47,721 bases of DNA from Oscillospiraceae bacterium (GTDB lineage: Bacteria > Bacillota > Clostridia > Oscillospirales > Ruminococcaceae), in NCBI GenBank assembly GCA_029007035.1, contig JAQXHC010000052.1, positions 1 through 47,721 on the forward strand, written 5' to 3'. The notes beneath the pieces were generated by a model. The model saw only the letters and a list, made by a program, of their open reading frames with translations. It was not told where the DNA came from and did not search any database. The position numbers and the translations under genes were made by a program. This document shows, piece after piece, positions 34,299 through 42,835 of this stretch (positions within the stretch are counted from its first letter, which is position 1; each line of letters starts with the position of its first letter).

Positions 34299-35696
34299 AT
34301 GGTATTCAGCAGTCTTGAATTTATTTTTATTTTTCTGCCGGTTTTTCTATTGGTTTATCACAATGTTTCAAGACGCGCGCAGAACTTGATTGTATTTGCA
34401 GGGAGTCTGATTTTTTATAGTTACGGTGTTCTTGAAACGCCGATTTATATACTATTAATGTTTGTTACAATACTAATGAACTTTATAACAGGTCAGCTGA
34501 TTGATTATTTTCGGCGGGCGAAGCGGCTCCTGCTGCTTATTGGTGTATGCTTTAACTTTTTTTGGCTGTTTATATTTAAATACACCAATTTTTTTATCGA
34601 AAACACTAATTCGCTTTTCCCGTCTCTGAATCTTCCTTTGAGAAATCTTATTCTGCCAATCGGCATAAGTTTCTATACATTCCAGAATGTATCCTACCTT
34701 GCCGATGTTTACAGAGGAAAGGTCAGAGCAGAGACATCATTTATCCGTTACGGGGCATATATCACGATGTTCCCTCAGCTTATTGCAGGACCTATTGTCA
34801 CTTATGATACTGTCGCACAGCAGCTTCGCAAACGCACGGAAAATCTGAAAAAATTTGACGAGGGACTTCGCTATTTCACTCTCGGACTTGGAAGCAAGGT
34901 AATCATTGCCAATCAGATAGGCAATCTTTGGACGGACATTGCAAACATCGGCTTTGAGAGTATTTCTACAAAGCTCGCATGGCTTGGAATATTTGCATAT
35001 TCTTTTCAGATTTATTTCGACTTCTACGGATATTCGCTAATGGCGATCGGATTGGGTAAGCTTATGGGATTCGAGCTTCCGAAAAACTTTGATAATCCGT
35101 ATATGTCGGTGACAATGACCGAATTCTGGCGGCGCTGGCATATCACTCTCGGAAGTTGGTTCAGGGAGTATGTCTATATCCCTCTCGGCGGCAACAGGAA
35201 GGGCGGAGGCAGAACAGTTTTCAACCTCGCTGTCGTATGGACTCTCACAGGCTTCTGGCACGGTGCAAGCTGGAACTTTATTATCTGGGGTGTCGGAATT
35301 TTTGTTATAATTACGCTTGAAAAATTTGTGACTGGTAAATTCTTCAACAAAGTCAGACCTCTCGGACACTTATATATGATATTCCTGATACCGATGTCAT
35401 GGCTCGTGTTTGCGATAACCGATTTTTCACAGCTTTCGATTTATTTCCAGAGACTTTTTCCGATTTTCTTTGAAAACGGAGCCGATCTCTTCCCGAAAGA
35501 TTATGTCAAATATTGGGATATGTATGGAAAATTCTTTATTGCCGGAATAATATGCTCAACTCCGATTCCTTCACTGATCTATAAAAAGCTGAAAGGTTCG
35601 TTTATAATGACGATCGTTTTACTTGCGGTATTCTGGTTCTCAGTTTATTGTATGTATATCGGACTGAATGATCCGTTCCTCTATTTCAGATTTTAG
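34299..35696 (+). CDS. MBOAT family O-acyltransferase (AlgI/PatA-like)
   Basis: 465 residues, about 10-12 membrane helices. Family marks: LPIGISFYTFQNVSYLAD, MFPQLIAGPIV, EFWRRWHITLGSWFREYVY and the catalytic His in GFWHGASWN. Such proteins pass acyl (usually acetyl) groups across the membrane for modification of an exopolysaccharide or cell-wall polymer. The next gene is a membrane-anchored SGNH protein, the usual partner that places the acyl group outside. The polymer target is not known. Ribosome site weak (GGGTGAAGAG). Confidence 0.92.
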   Translation: MVFSSLEFIFIFLPVFLLVYHNVSRRAQNLIVFAGSLIFYSYGVLETPIYILLMFVTILMNFITGQLIDYFRRAKRLLLLIGVCFNFFWLFIFKYTNFFIENTNSLFPSLNLPLRNLILPIGISFYTFQNVSYLADVYRGKVRAETSFIRYGAYITMFPQLIAGPIVTYDTVAQQLRKRTENLKKFDEGLRYFTLGLGSKVIIANQIGNLWTDIANIGFESISTKLAWLGIFAYSFQIYFDFYGYSLMAIGLGKLMGFELPKNFDNPYMSVTMTEFWRRWHITLGSWFREYVYIPLGGNRKGGGRTVFNLAVVWTLTGFWHGASWNFIIWGVGIFVIITLEKFVTGKFFNKVRPLGHLYMIFLIPMSWLVFAITDFSQLSIYFQRLFPIFFENGADLFPKDYVKYWDMYGKFFIAGIICSTPIPSLIYKKLKGSFIMTIVLLAVFWFSVYCMYIGLNDPFLYFRF

Positions 35697-35707
35697 GAGA
35701 AAATATA

Positions 35708-36619
35708 ATGAAAAAATTCAAGATGTATTCCTATACAATTCTTCTGATTATTTCAATGATCTTTGTATGCCCGCTGATTTTCAGACAGATATGGAAGTCG
35801 AGCGCACCGCAAAAAAATACCGATCCGATTCCTCCTGCGGCTACGGAAGAATCAACCGATCCGATTCAGAGCAATTCTGAAGTAATTCAGCAGAATAATA
35901 CCGTAACGACGGATAATATGATTGCTACAGAGGCAGTTCAGCCTACACAGGCGCCTACCGAACCGCCGATTCAATTTGTTCAGGGAGATATTTCATACTT
36001 TGACGATGTTCTGTTTATTGGTGATTCACGGACTGTCGGCATCAGTGAATACGGAACGCTTAAAAATGCTGATTTCTTCTGTAATACGGGTATGAGCGTT
36101 TATAATCTGAACAAAGCTCGTGAATCTATAGACGGCATAGGAAGCGTAACGCTTGAAAGCCTGCTTTCAAGCAAAACCTACGGAAAAATATATTTTATGC
36201 TTGGGATTAATGAGCTTGGATATGAAATGAGTCAGACAATTGATAAATACCGCGGCTGGATCGACTTCCTCAGACAAAAGCAGCCGGATGCTATTATCTT
36301 TATACAGGCAAATCTGCACGTAACAAAAGCCCGCTCTGACAGCGATTCATATATTACAAATCCTAATATTAACACGCTGAACGGCGCTATATCAAGATTT
36401 GCCGACGGTAAGCATATATTCTTTATCGATCCGAACGAGTATTTTGATGATGAGACAGGAAGTCTTCGTCAGGATTATACAAACGATAATGTACATCTTA
36501 CAGGCATTCATTATCAGGAATGGTGCAACTGGTTATGTACAAAGACAGTCCAGACAGCGCAGTCTCAGCCGACTTCGGAAACAACGTCAGCAATTACTTC
36601 CTCCGGACCTGTTCAATAA
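35708..36619 (+). CDS. Membrane-anchored SGNH-hydrolase-like protein, probable partner of the MBOAT
   Basis: 303 residues. One N-terminal membrane helix (about 8-28), a Pro/Thr/Gln-rich linker (about 35-90), then an SGNH domain outside the cell with FIGDSRTVG (Ser), LGINELG (Asn) and DNVHLTG (Asp/His). It lies 11 bases after the MBOAT gene with AGGAG before the ATG. By analogy with PatB, DltD and AlgJ/X proteins, it probably takes the acyl group exported by the MBOAT and attaches it to a wall polymer or polysaccharide, or removes it. Confidence 0.87.
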   Translation: MKKFKMYSYTILLIISMIFVCPLIFRQIWKSSAPQKNTDPIPPAATEESTDPIQSNSEVIQQNNTVTTDNMIATEAVQPTQAPTEPPIQFVQGDISYFDDVLFIGDSRTVGISEYGTLKNADFFCNTGMSVYNLNKARESIDGIGSVTLESLLSSKTYGKIYFMLGINELGYEMSQTIDKYRGWIDFLRQKQPDAIIFIQANLHVTKARSDSDSYITNPNINTLNGAISRFADGKHIFFIDPNEYFDDETGSLRQDYTNDNVHLTGIHYQEWCNWLCTKTVQTAQSQPTSETTSAITSSGPVQ

Positions 36620-36651
36620 AATATATGTATAAAGACTCTACGAAGCGTAGG

Positions 36652-36680
36652 TTGCTAAATATGTAACGACGGTGTATAAT
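36652..36680 (+). promoter_or_regulatory. σA promoter of the HTH-SOR gene
   Basis: TTGCTA (36652-36657), 17-nt spacer, TATAAT (36675-36680). Confidence 0.7.
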
Positions 36681-36711
36681 CAGAGCATAGAAAAAATCAA
36701 AGGAGGTTTCT

Positions 36712-37296
36712 ATGAATCAGTATGTATCGGCGTCTACAATTAAGACGCTTCGTGAAAAGAAAAAAATGACTCAGGCTCAGCTTGCGGAAATTCTCTGCGT
36801 CAGCGACAAAACTATTTCAAAGTGGGAGACCGCAAAAGGACTTCCCGATATTACTATGCTTGAAGATCTTGCCGGAGCTTTGGGGATTTCCGTAACAGAA
36901 CTGCTTACGGGAGAATGTGTTTTCAACAACAACAAAAGCAGCAATATGCTCCGTTCGTTGGTTTATGTGTGCCCGATTTGCGGCAATATAATAAGCGCAG
37001 CGGGTCAGGCGGCGATAAGCTGCTGCGGATTGAATCTGCCCGTCCTTGAAGTTGAAAACTGTGACAGCGGACATGAAATCTGTTTCGAGAAAATAGAAAC
37101 GGATATCTATGTTACAATCGATCATCCCATGACTAAAGAGCACTATATTTCCTTTCTCGCTTATGTAACTACGGACAGGTTCGAGACTCTCAAACTCTAT
37201 CCGGAGGGCGATGCTCATGGACGATTTGCGCTTCGAGGACACGGAATTCTTTATGCTTATTGTAACCGTCACGGACTTTTTTCAAAAAAAGTCTGA
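36712..37296 (+). CDS. XRE-type HTH regulator fused to a desulfoferrodoxin/superoxide-reductase-like domain
   Basis: 194 residues. Residues about 7-66 form an XRE HTH (MTQAQLAEIL, SDKTISKWETAKGLPDI). The rest resembles the desulfoferrodoxin family: CPICGN and a CC pair in a small N-terminal segment, then the SOR iron-site pattern with GHE, HPMTKEHYISF and YCNRHGLF, which would supply the four His and one Cys ligands of the catalytic iron. A DNA-binding SOR could sense superoxide or oxygen. Whether it also reduces superoxide is open. AAAGGAGG is five bases before the ATG; a hairpin overlaps the stop. Confidence 0.87.
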   Translation: MNQYVSASTIKTLREKKKMTQAQLAEILCVSDKTISKWETAKGLPDITMLEDLAGALGISVTELLTGECVFNNNKSSNMLRSLVYVCPICGNIISAAGQAAISCCGLNLPVLEVENCDSGHEICFEKIETDIYVTIDHPMTKEHYISFLAYVTTDRFETLKLYPEGDAHGRFALRGHGILYAYCNRHGLFSKKV

Positions 37297-37317
37297 CAGA
37301 TATCAGACTTTTATTTA
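37287..37317 (+). terminator. Terminator overlapping the HTH-SOR stop
   Basis: Stem AAAAGTCTGA / TCAGACTTTT followed by ATTTAT. The TGA stop is inside the left arm. Confidence 0.7.
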
Positions 37318-37338
37318 TGAGTTGTAATAATACTCTGT

Positions 37339-37380
37339 ATTTAGAAAACCCCCGGCTTAGCCGGGGGTTTTCTAAATACA
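37339..37380. terminator. Strong bidirectional hairpin terminator
   Basis: Near-perfect 18-bp stem with GAAAACCCCCGGC / GCCGGGGGTTTTC around a TTA loop. A second hairpin (GCCGGATATT / AATATCCGGT, 37383-37415) lies next to it and would terminate folT. Confidence 0.88.
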
Positions 37381-37419
37381 ATAAGACCGGATATTTTTAT
37401 AATATCCGGCCTTTGCGAA

Positions 37420-38040
37420 TCAGTTTACAGTTCTGCGTGCACTGCCGATTCTTCTGTATGCCATGAGAATAACCGGAAGAATAAGGAAAAGCAGCGGAAT
37501 ATCGGCAGCAAGTTCAATAACATTTTTAGCCGTCCGCGCAATAATAGCAGCTCCGTATGACTCGGCGGTTATGAAATGATAGTGAAGATTAAGCTTTGTC
37601 TGTATGAGCAGATTGATTACAATAACGTCAAGAATTCTCGCGATAATCGCTCTTATATAGAGCGTAATATCGGTGCTCTTTTTCGTGAGATTATTCACGA
37701 GGACAATACTGTGACTGTCTGCTTTGTGGTAAAGGCAAAGGCCGTAAATCAAGCCCTGTAAGCCTCCTACAATAACGTAAGCCGGAAGAAATCCTCCCGA
37801 CGGGTGGGCAATATATCCCGCAATATCGCAGGCAAAACCTGCAATCAATCCTACCGACGGTCCGAAAAGCATTCCGATTGCGGCAATTGCCAAAAATGCA
37901 AAGTTAATCTTTACAAATTGCAAATCGATTGAATACATTTCAATAACCATTGACACAGCAATCAAAAATCCGGTCACTGCAATGCAGCGAACATTTTTAA
38001 GTTCCTTAAAAGATTTGATAAATAAAGGAAAAAGCCCCAT
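37420..38040 (-). CDS. folT: Folate-specific ECF transporter S component
   Basis: 206 residues, about six membrane helices. The pattern AAIGMLFGPSVGLIAGFACDIAGYI and PAYVIVGGLQGLIYGL is that of ECF S components (FolT branch; the strings here are split by other residues). It binds folate and works with shared EcfT and EcfA1/A2 subunits coded elsewhere. AAAGGAGG precedes the ATG. The leader holds a tetrahydrofolate riboswitch, which fixes the substrate call. It is about 200 bases after pfkA on the same strand. Confidence 0.9.
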   Translation of the reverse strand: MGLFPLFIKSFKELKNVRCIAVTGFLIAVSMVIEMYSIDLQFVKINFAFLAIAAIGMLFGPSVGLIAGFACDIAGYIAHPSGGFLPAYVIVGGLQGLIYGLCLYHKADSHSIVLVNNLTKKSTDITLYIRAIIARILDVIVINLLIQTKLNLHYHFITAESYGAAIIARTAKNVIELAADIPLLFLILPVILMAYRRIGSARRTVN

Positions 38041-38111
38041 TACGATTACCTCCTTTAATGCGCGGGTATGGCTTTGCGCATAAACGGAGCAAATCGGGGG
38101 CTTCGGTTACA

Positions 38112-38212
38112 CACTCAGCGGGATGCGAAAGCCGTACCGCAAGCGTAAGCTTTTCGTCCTTTAGCAACTCCCCGTCCAAAGGCACTTTACGCACGGCTTT
38201 CTACTCTGACTG
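38112..38212 (-). ncRNA. Tetrahydrofolate (THF) riboswitch
   Basis: On the minus strand in the folT leader. Conserved blocks in order: AGAGTAG, GTGCGTAAAGTG, GGGGAGTTG, AAAGGACGAAAAG, then the closing CATCCCGCTGA. P1 pairs TCAG with CTGA. These match the known THF class, which controls folT in Firmicutes. Between it and the ribosome site lies a GCGC-rich hairpin that could act as the switch on translation. Confidence 0.85.
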
Positions 38213-38243
38213 TTGTTGATTTTATATTTAAATAACTGATTTT

Positions 38244-39206
38244 TTAAAAAGCGATTTCTTCAGCGATATGATGAAGTCTCTCATTATAAGGCTTTTTCAT
38301 TGCGAGAGCCTCCTGAATGTCGAAATCGACAATTTTATTATCCTGCATACCAACTACACGGTTGCCAATGCCCTGTTCGAGCAGCTCAACGGCATAGTAA
38401 CCCATTTCTGTAGCAACAACTCTGTCTCTGAGAGTAGGCGAGCCGCCTCTCTGAACATGCCCGAGAACTGTAGCTCTTGATTCGATATGAGTTTTTTCAG
38501 CGATAACCTTGGCGATTTCGTTCGAATTACCAACGCCCTCGGCAACAACTATAACAAAGTTCTGCTTGCCCTGAGCCTTTTTCTCAAGCATTTTCTTAGC
38601 GATAGAATCAAGATCGTAAGGCATTTCCTTCGTTATAACCTCTATAGCGCCGCAGGCGATACCTGTATTTACTGCAATATGACCGGCATTTCTTCCCATG
38701 ACCTCAACAACGGAACATCTGTCGTGTGACTGTGAGGTATCGCGAAGCTTGTCTACCATTTCCATAGCGGTATTCATAGCTGTATCAAAACCGATTGTGT
38801 ATTCGGTGCAGGCAATATCGTTGTCGATAGTACCGGGCAGACCTACACAAAGGATTCCTCTTGCTGATAAGTCAGCCGCACCTCTGAATGAGCCGTCTCC
38901 GCCGATAACAACGAGACCCTCAAGACCAAGTTCTTCACATTTAGCCTTAGCCTTGTCAAGACCCTCCTCGGTTCTGAATTCAGGACATCTTGCTGTATAA
39001 AGGCAGGTGCCGCCCCTGTGTAGTATATTGGAAACGCTTCTTGCGTCCATTTGAAAAATATCACCTGTAATAAGTCCGACATAGCCTCTGCGAACGCCGT
39101 AAACCTCCATGCCCTTGCTGAGAGCAGTTCTTACGACAGCTCTGATAGCAGCATTCATACCGGGAGCGTCGCCGCCGCTTGTCAAAACACCAATCTTTTT
39201 AACCAT
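38244..39206 (-). CDS. pfkA: ATP-dependent 6-phosphofructokinase
   Basis: 320 residues, normal length. It phosphorylates fructose 6-phosphate in glycolysis. Visible motifs: TSGGDAPGMNAAIR (9-22), IGGDGS (101-106; the Gly at this place points to ATP rather than PPi), PGTIDNDI with the catalytic Asp, and MGRNAGHIA. The ATG at 39206 is chosen because GGAGA precedes it; an in-frame start at 39284 would lie in the promoter. Promoter TTGACA-16-TACAAT upstream. Confidence 0.95.
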   Translation of the reverse strand: MVKKIGVLTSGGDAPGMNAAIRAVVRTALSKGMEVYGVRRGYVGLITGDIFQMDARSVSNILHRGGTCLYTARCPEFRTEEGLDKAKAKCEELGLEGLVVIGGDGSFRGAADLSARGILCVGLPGTIDNDIACTEYTIGFDTAMNTAMEMVDKLRDTSQSHDRCSVVEVMGRNAGHIAVNTGIACGAIEVITKEMPYDLDSIAKKMLEKKAQGKQNFVIVVAEGVGNSNEIAKVIAEKTHIESRATVLGHVQRGGSPTLRDRVVATEMGYYAVELLEQGIGNRVVGMQDNKIVDFDIQEALAMKKPYNERLHHIAEEIAF

Positions 39207-39256
39207 AAAAAATTCTCCATTCTGCACTGAGGCGTATATTATATCTATACATATAT

Positions 39257-39284
39257 ATTGTACTACTTTAAAAAAATTTGTCAA
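39257..39284 (-). promoter_or_regulatory. σA promoter of pfkA
   Basis: Minus-strand TTGACA (39284-39279), 16-nt spacer, TACAAT (39262-39257). A near-palindrome TTCACAC-T-GTGTAAA (39316-39330) lies about 30 bases upstream of the -35. Confidence 0.65.
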
Positions 39285-39402
39285 GGGGATTCAGAGATTT
39301 TTACATTTTTTATCATTCACACTGTGTAAATTCACATAAAAAGTCTGAAAACTCATCATAAAGTTGTAAAAGAAAAGGAAACAGGCGGTTCAGTAACATT
39401 TT

Positions 39403-41676
39403 TCAGCCTGCAAAGGAATAATTCGGATTAACATAAATAATCATTCTGTCAGAAACTTCGTTATAAATCTTAAATCCTGCCTCTTCAAGACTTGCTACAA
39501 AATACGGCGTGCTTTCATCATGAGCAGCGAGTACATAAAAATCAAATTTATAAACATCCTTAACCGTTTTATTGGTTTCATCATTCGGATCTACCGCAAG
39601 ATAGCTGTTATCAAGCATATAAACTTCTTCACGGTTGGCAATATGCGGAAGATAGAACGAGTTGGAAAGAACTGAAGCATCATCAGGAACAGTATCAAGG
39701 CAATCATCGAGAACCTGATAATATTCAGTTTTTTCGCTGTAGCTTTCGTAGTAGCCAATATTTCCGGATACAAGGCAGAAGGTCGTGATAACTGAAACAA
39801 CGGCTGATGAGGAAACAAGCATATTTCTGTGCTCGGTTTTGAAATCCTCGGCATTGATAAGTGTCATATAAATCAGGAAAACTGACGGTCCGAAAATATA
39901 CTGGAAGTCAATATTTGCTGCATAGCCATAGCCGGCACCGATAACAAGATTCATTATTACAAACGGAATTATCAGAAGGAATCGATGAATCTTTTTTGTG
40001 ATAAGCGGCAGGAACAGCAGCGGAATCATAACCTTTAGCAGGAAAAGAAGAGTGTCCTCGTGAACAAAAAGGCTGAAAAAATACGACGGATTTGTAAGAA
40101 CATTTTTTATAATTCCGACAAAGCCTTCTTCGGGGTCAATAGTGAGGTTGCCGAATCGGGTCGCAGCCATCATCTGACCGTCTCCGTTTTCGGTAAGCCA
40201 GTTTGTAATAATAATAAAATATGCTGACGAAAGAGCCGAAATGATAATTCCGTGAAGTCTTTTGATTTTCTTTTCGTCGAAGAAGAAGAACAGCGCAATG
40301 CAGATTACGTAAAGCGGAGCATCTTCCTTGACTATACAGGTCAGAACTGACATTATATAGAAAAGAATGATTTTTCTCTTATCGACTGCGTAGACAAGCC
40401 ACATCAGGAGGGTAGGGAGAAATGCGTTTTCGTGGAATTCATAATAACACGGTGAGATAATGCCTGCGTAGAAAACATATATTAAGTTAACCGCCAGCAG
40501 TGGAACTCCTTTAAAATTGTGGTTCTTTGCGATAAGAAACAGTGGAATAATACCGCCCATCGCAAGAACTGCCTGTGCTATCAGAAGTGTGCTTTCTTCT
40601 GGGAAAATCGCATAGAAAGGAGCGAGAAGATAGTAAATATATGATGCGTGAACGCAGAAATGCGAAAGCTCCCTGCTTCGCTCACAGGTTGTAACTGCTG
40701 TAAAATCAGTTACCATTGAATGGAACATCTGGACAAAAATTCCGAAATCAAATGTTGACGTGCAGAATGTATTGTGACGTGCTACGGTGGTAATTGCAAT
40801 AAAATAGCATACAAATCCGGCAGCAACAAATGATACCGTTCCGACGAACCAGGAGGGCAGTTTTTCAAGCTTTTCCTGATTTGATTTACCTATAACATAG
40901 TTTGTAAATACAACAGCAACAAGTGACAGCGCGATGCAGAGATAATAGTTTGAATTTTTCCACATCAGCGAAAGGGTAAACAGCAGAATTCCTGTCATTA
41001 CTGAAATATGGTCAAGAAATCTCAGTTTCTTCGGCAGAATAGTATGCAGGAAAGTCAGTAGAACAAAACCCAATACTATCCACAGTACCATTTGGTTGAA
41101 TTTTATATCAAGTATAAATGCCTTCCAGCTTTCAACGGGGTCTATGTTTTTTTCCTGCATTTTACGCAGAATAACTCCTGAAACAATCAGATAGACGCCG
41201 ATGAATCTCATCAGAATCATTTCCGGAAAACCACATTCCGTCAGTACTTCACGGATTTTATTTTTAACCTTCGTCCAAAGCGGAACGACGGGTTCTTCCG
41301 GAGCTTCATCATTTTCGTTTTCGCCATTGCAGGCAGGTGATAATTCACCGTCGGCTCCGGAGTTCTCTTCCTGAATCAAATTATCAACGTCTTCATTATT
41401 TTCGGACTGCAGAGCGTCCTCCGTTTCGTTTTCGGGAAGATTAAAATCAGCTGTAAATCCGATATCGTTGTCAGAATCCTCGTTATTGCTGTCTGCATCC
41501 TCAAATTGAATTGTTTCGCCATTCAATTCTATGGAGTTGACGTCTGATGCATTGGAGTCGATATATATTTCCTTTTCTGCGGATTCCTCATCCGGAGTCG
41601 GAAGGTCGTGCCTGGGTTTTAAATTAGATTCCGGTTCATTAATAGAATTATTTTCGTTTTCCTTTTCTTTATTCAT
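39403..41676 (-). CDS. DUF2079 multi-pass membrane protein with an acidic N-terminal tail
   Basis: 757 residues. Residues 1 to about 135 are very rich in Asp, Glu, Asn and Ser and likely disordered; then come about a dozen membrane helices. The FDFGIFVQMFHSM motif near the first outer loop is the mark of DUF2079, a GT-C-like family of unknown substrate. Role probably linked to the cell surface. GGAGATATT precedes the ATG. The acidic tail is not usual for the family. Confidence 0.85.
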   Translation of the reverse strand: MNKEKENENNSINEPESNLKPRHDLPTPDEESAEKEIYIDSNASDVNSIELNGETIQFEDADSNNEDSDNDIGFTADFNLPENETEDALQSENNEDVDNLIQEENSGADGELSPACNGENENDEAPEEPVVPLWTKVKNKIREVLTECGFPEMILMRFIGVYLIVSGVILRKMQEKNIDPVESWKAFILDIKFNQMVLWIVLGFVLLTFLHTILPKKLRFLDHISVMTGILLFTLSLMWKNSNYYLCIALSLVAVVFTNYVIGKSNQEKLEKLPSWFVGTVSFVAAGFVCYFIAITTVARHNTFCTSTFDFGIFVQMFHSMVTDFTAVTTCERSRELSHFCVHASYIYYLLAPFYAIFPEESTLLIAQAVLAMGGIIPLFLIAKNHNFKGVPLLAVNLIYVFYAGIISPCYYEFHENAFLPTLLMWLVYAVDKRKIILFYIMSVLTCIVKEDAPLYVICIALFFFFDEKKIKRLHGIIISALSSAYFIIITNWLTENGDGQMMAATRFGNLTIDPEEGFVGIIKNVLTNPSYFFSLFVHEDTLLFLLKVMIPLLFLPLITKKIHRFLLIIPFVIMNLVIGAGYGYAANIDFQYIFGPSVFLIYMTLINAEDFKTEHRNMLVSSSAVVSVITTFCLVSGNIGYYESYSEKTEYYQVLDDCLDTVPDDASVLSNSFYLPHIANREEVYMLDNSYLAVDPNDETNKTVKDVYKFDFYVLAAHDESTPYFVASLEEAGFKIYNEVSDRMIIYVNPNYSFAG

Positions 41677-41754
41677 AATATCTCCATCTCCATTCGTATT
41701 ATAAAAAGATTTTCGTTTACAAATTATACCATAAAATCACACTAAAGTCAATAA

Positions 41755-42420
41755 TTATTTAAGTTTATGCAGTTCGTTAAAAACGGCATAAAATTTAACA
41801 GGAATATGCTTGTCTATATGGCATTTACCGAAAAACCATTTTTTATATGAACATACCTTGATAATATCCTCAAAAAAAGCATGTACTTCAAGGCGCTGGA
41901 AAACGTCAACACCGAGACAGTCTTTAAGGGACGCCGGAGGTTCATGGGTAATTACATAATCAATACTGTTGGAGTATTCTTCAAGATTATTGATAGCTTC
42001 AAGTATTTCAGAATGATTAGGCTGTTCACGTTCCCACCAGTTTGCACTGTCGCGGCGGAAGTCGAAATCCTGACTGTGTCCCCCTCCGAATGTGAAAATT
42101 CTTTGATTCTCGATGTTATAGACCTGTCCTCTCATCATATGTACAATGCCGTTTTCGATAATTCTTGCCTTACCGCCGTTCCATTCCGTTACAGGGAAGC
42201 TTTCGAGAATGTCGAAATTTTCATGGCATCCATCAATAAAAGCTATGGTATATTCCTTTTCTGCAAGTTTTTTTAATATTGAATGTTCACGCTTAGAGCC
42301 GTTCCAGATAAAACCGAAATCACCGCATATTATCAGTGTATCTCCCTTGCCTGGCTTTTTCATTTCGGGGGCTTTGAAGCGTTCGAAATCGCCGTGTGTA
42401 TCGCCGGTTACATAAATCAA
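41755..42420 (-). CDS. Calcineurin-like metallophosphoesterase
   Basis: 221 residues. All metal-binding motifs are seen in order: GDTHGD (6-11), GDFG (about 33), GCHEN in place of GNHE, THEPP, and GKCHID in place of GHTH. It should hydrolyse a phosphoester with two metal ions; the substrate is unknown. The start is TTG at 42420 with GGAGGG seven bases upstream. An extended -10 (TGGTATAAT) lies near 42489-42481 on the minus strand. It stands alone. Confidence 0.9.
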   Translation of the reverse strand: MIYVTGDTHGDFERFKAPEMKKPGKGDTLIICGDFGFIWNGSKREHSILKKLAEKEYTIAFIDGCHENFDILESFPVTEWNGGKARIIENGIVHMMRGQVYNIENQRIFTFGGGHSQDFDFRRDSANWWEREQPNHSEILEAINNLEEYSNSIDYVITHEPPASLKDCLGVDVFQRLEVHAFFEDIIKVCSYKKWFFGKCHIDKHIPVKFYAVFNELHKLK

Positions 42421-42656
42421 ATTAAGTCCCTCCGTTGCAATTTGGTTAACCGAACATAATTTGAACGGTTATTTCAAGTAATTATACCATATTTTTATTA
42501 AAAGGTAAAGAGAAATTTCTGGAATTTAATAAAGTTGAGAAATAAAAATAGTATTTCGTGTGCAGCGGTGAATTAAAGTCCGTATTATTTGTTCGTCGTT
42601 TATGCTAAATTGTTAAGGGGATTTTTGTACAAAACAGAAATTATCTTTCGAAAGTA

Positions 42657-42685
42657 TTGACTTGAAGATACCACTGAGATATATA
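42657..42685 (+). promoter_or_regulatory. Possible σA promoter of the RNA methyltransferase
   Basis: TTGACT (42657-42662), 17-nt spacer, TATATA (42680-42685). The rest of 42421-42835 is AT-rich; no gene is supported there apart from a doubtful 30-codon frame at 42733-42825. Confidence 0.45.
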
Positions 42686-42835
42686 ATAATATTATAACAA
42701 ATTTTTTCAGTGAGTTTACTGTAAATGATGCAATGACTGAACTTTTTGGTATGAAAGGAGTCATTACGGGACTGAATAATAATACACTTGACGATACCGA
42801 AAAAAATACGAAATGTGTTTTATAAAGGAGATATA

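Noticed and set aside
36817..37272. 151-residue minus-strand ORF
   Set aside because: Antisense shadow of the HTH-SOR gene.
42733..42825. 30-codon plus-strand frame (MTELFGMKGV...) before the RNA methyltransferase
   Set aside because: Too short, no clear ribosome site and no known family; could be a remnant or leader peptide but not supported.
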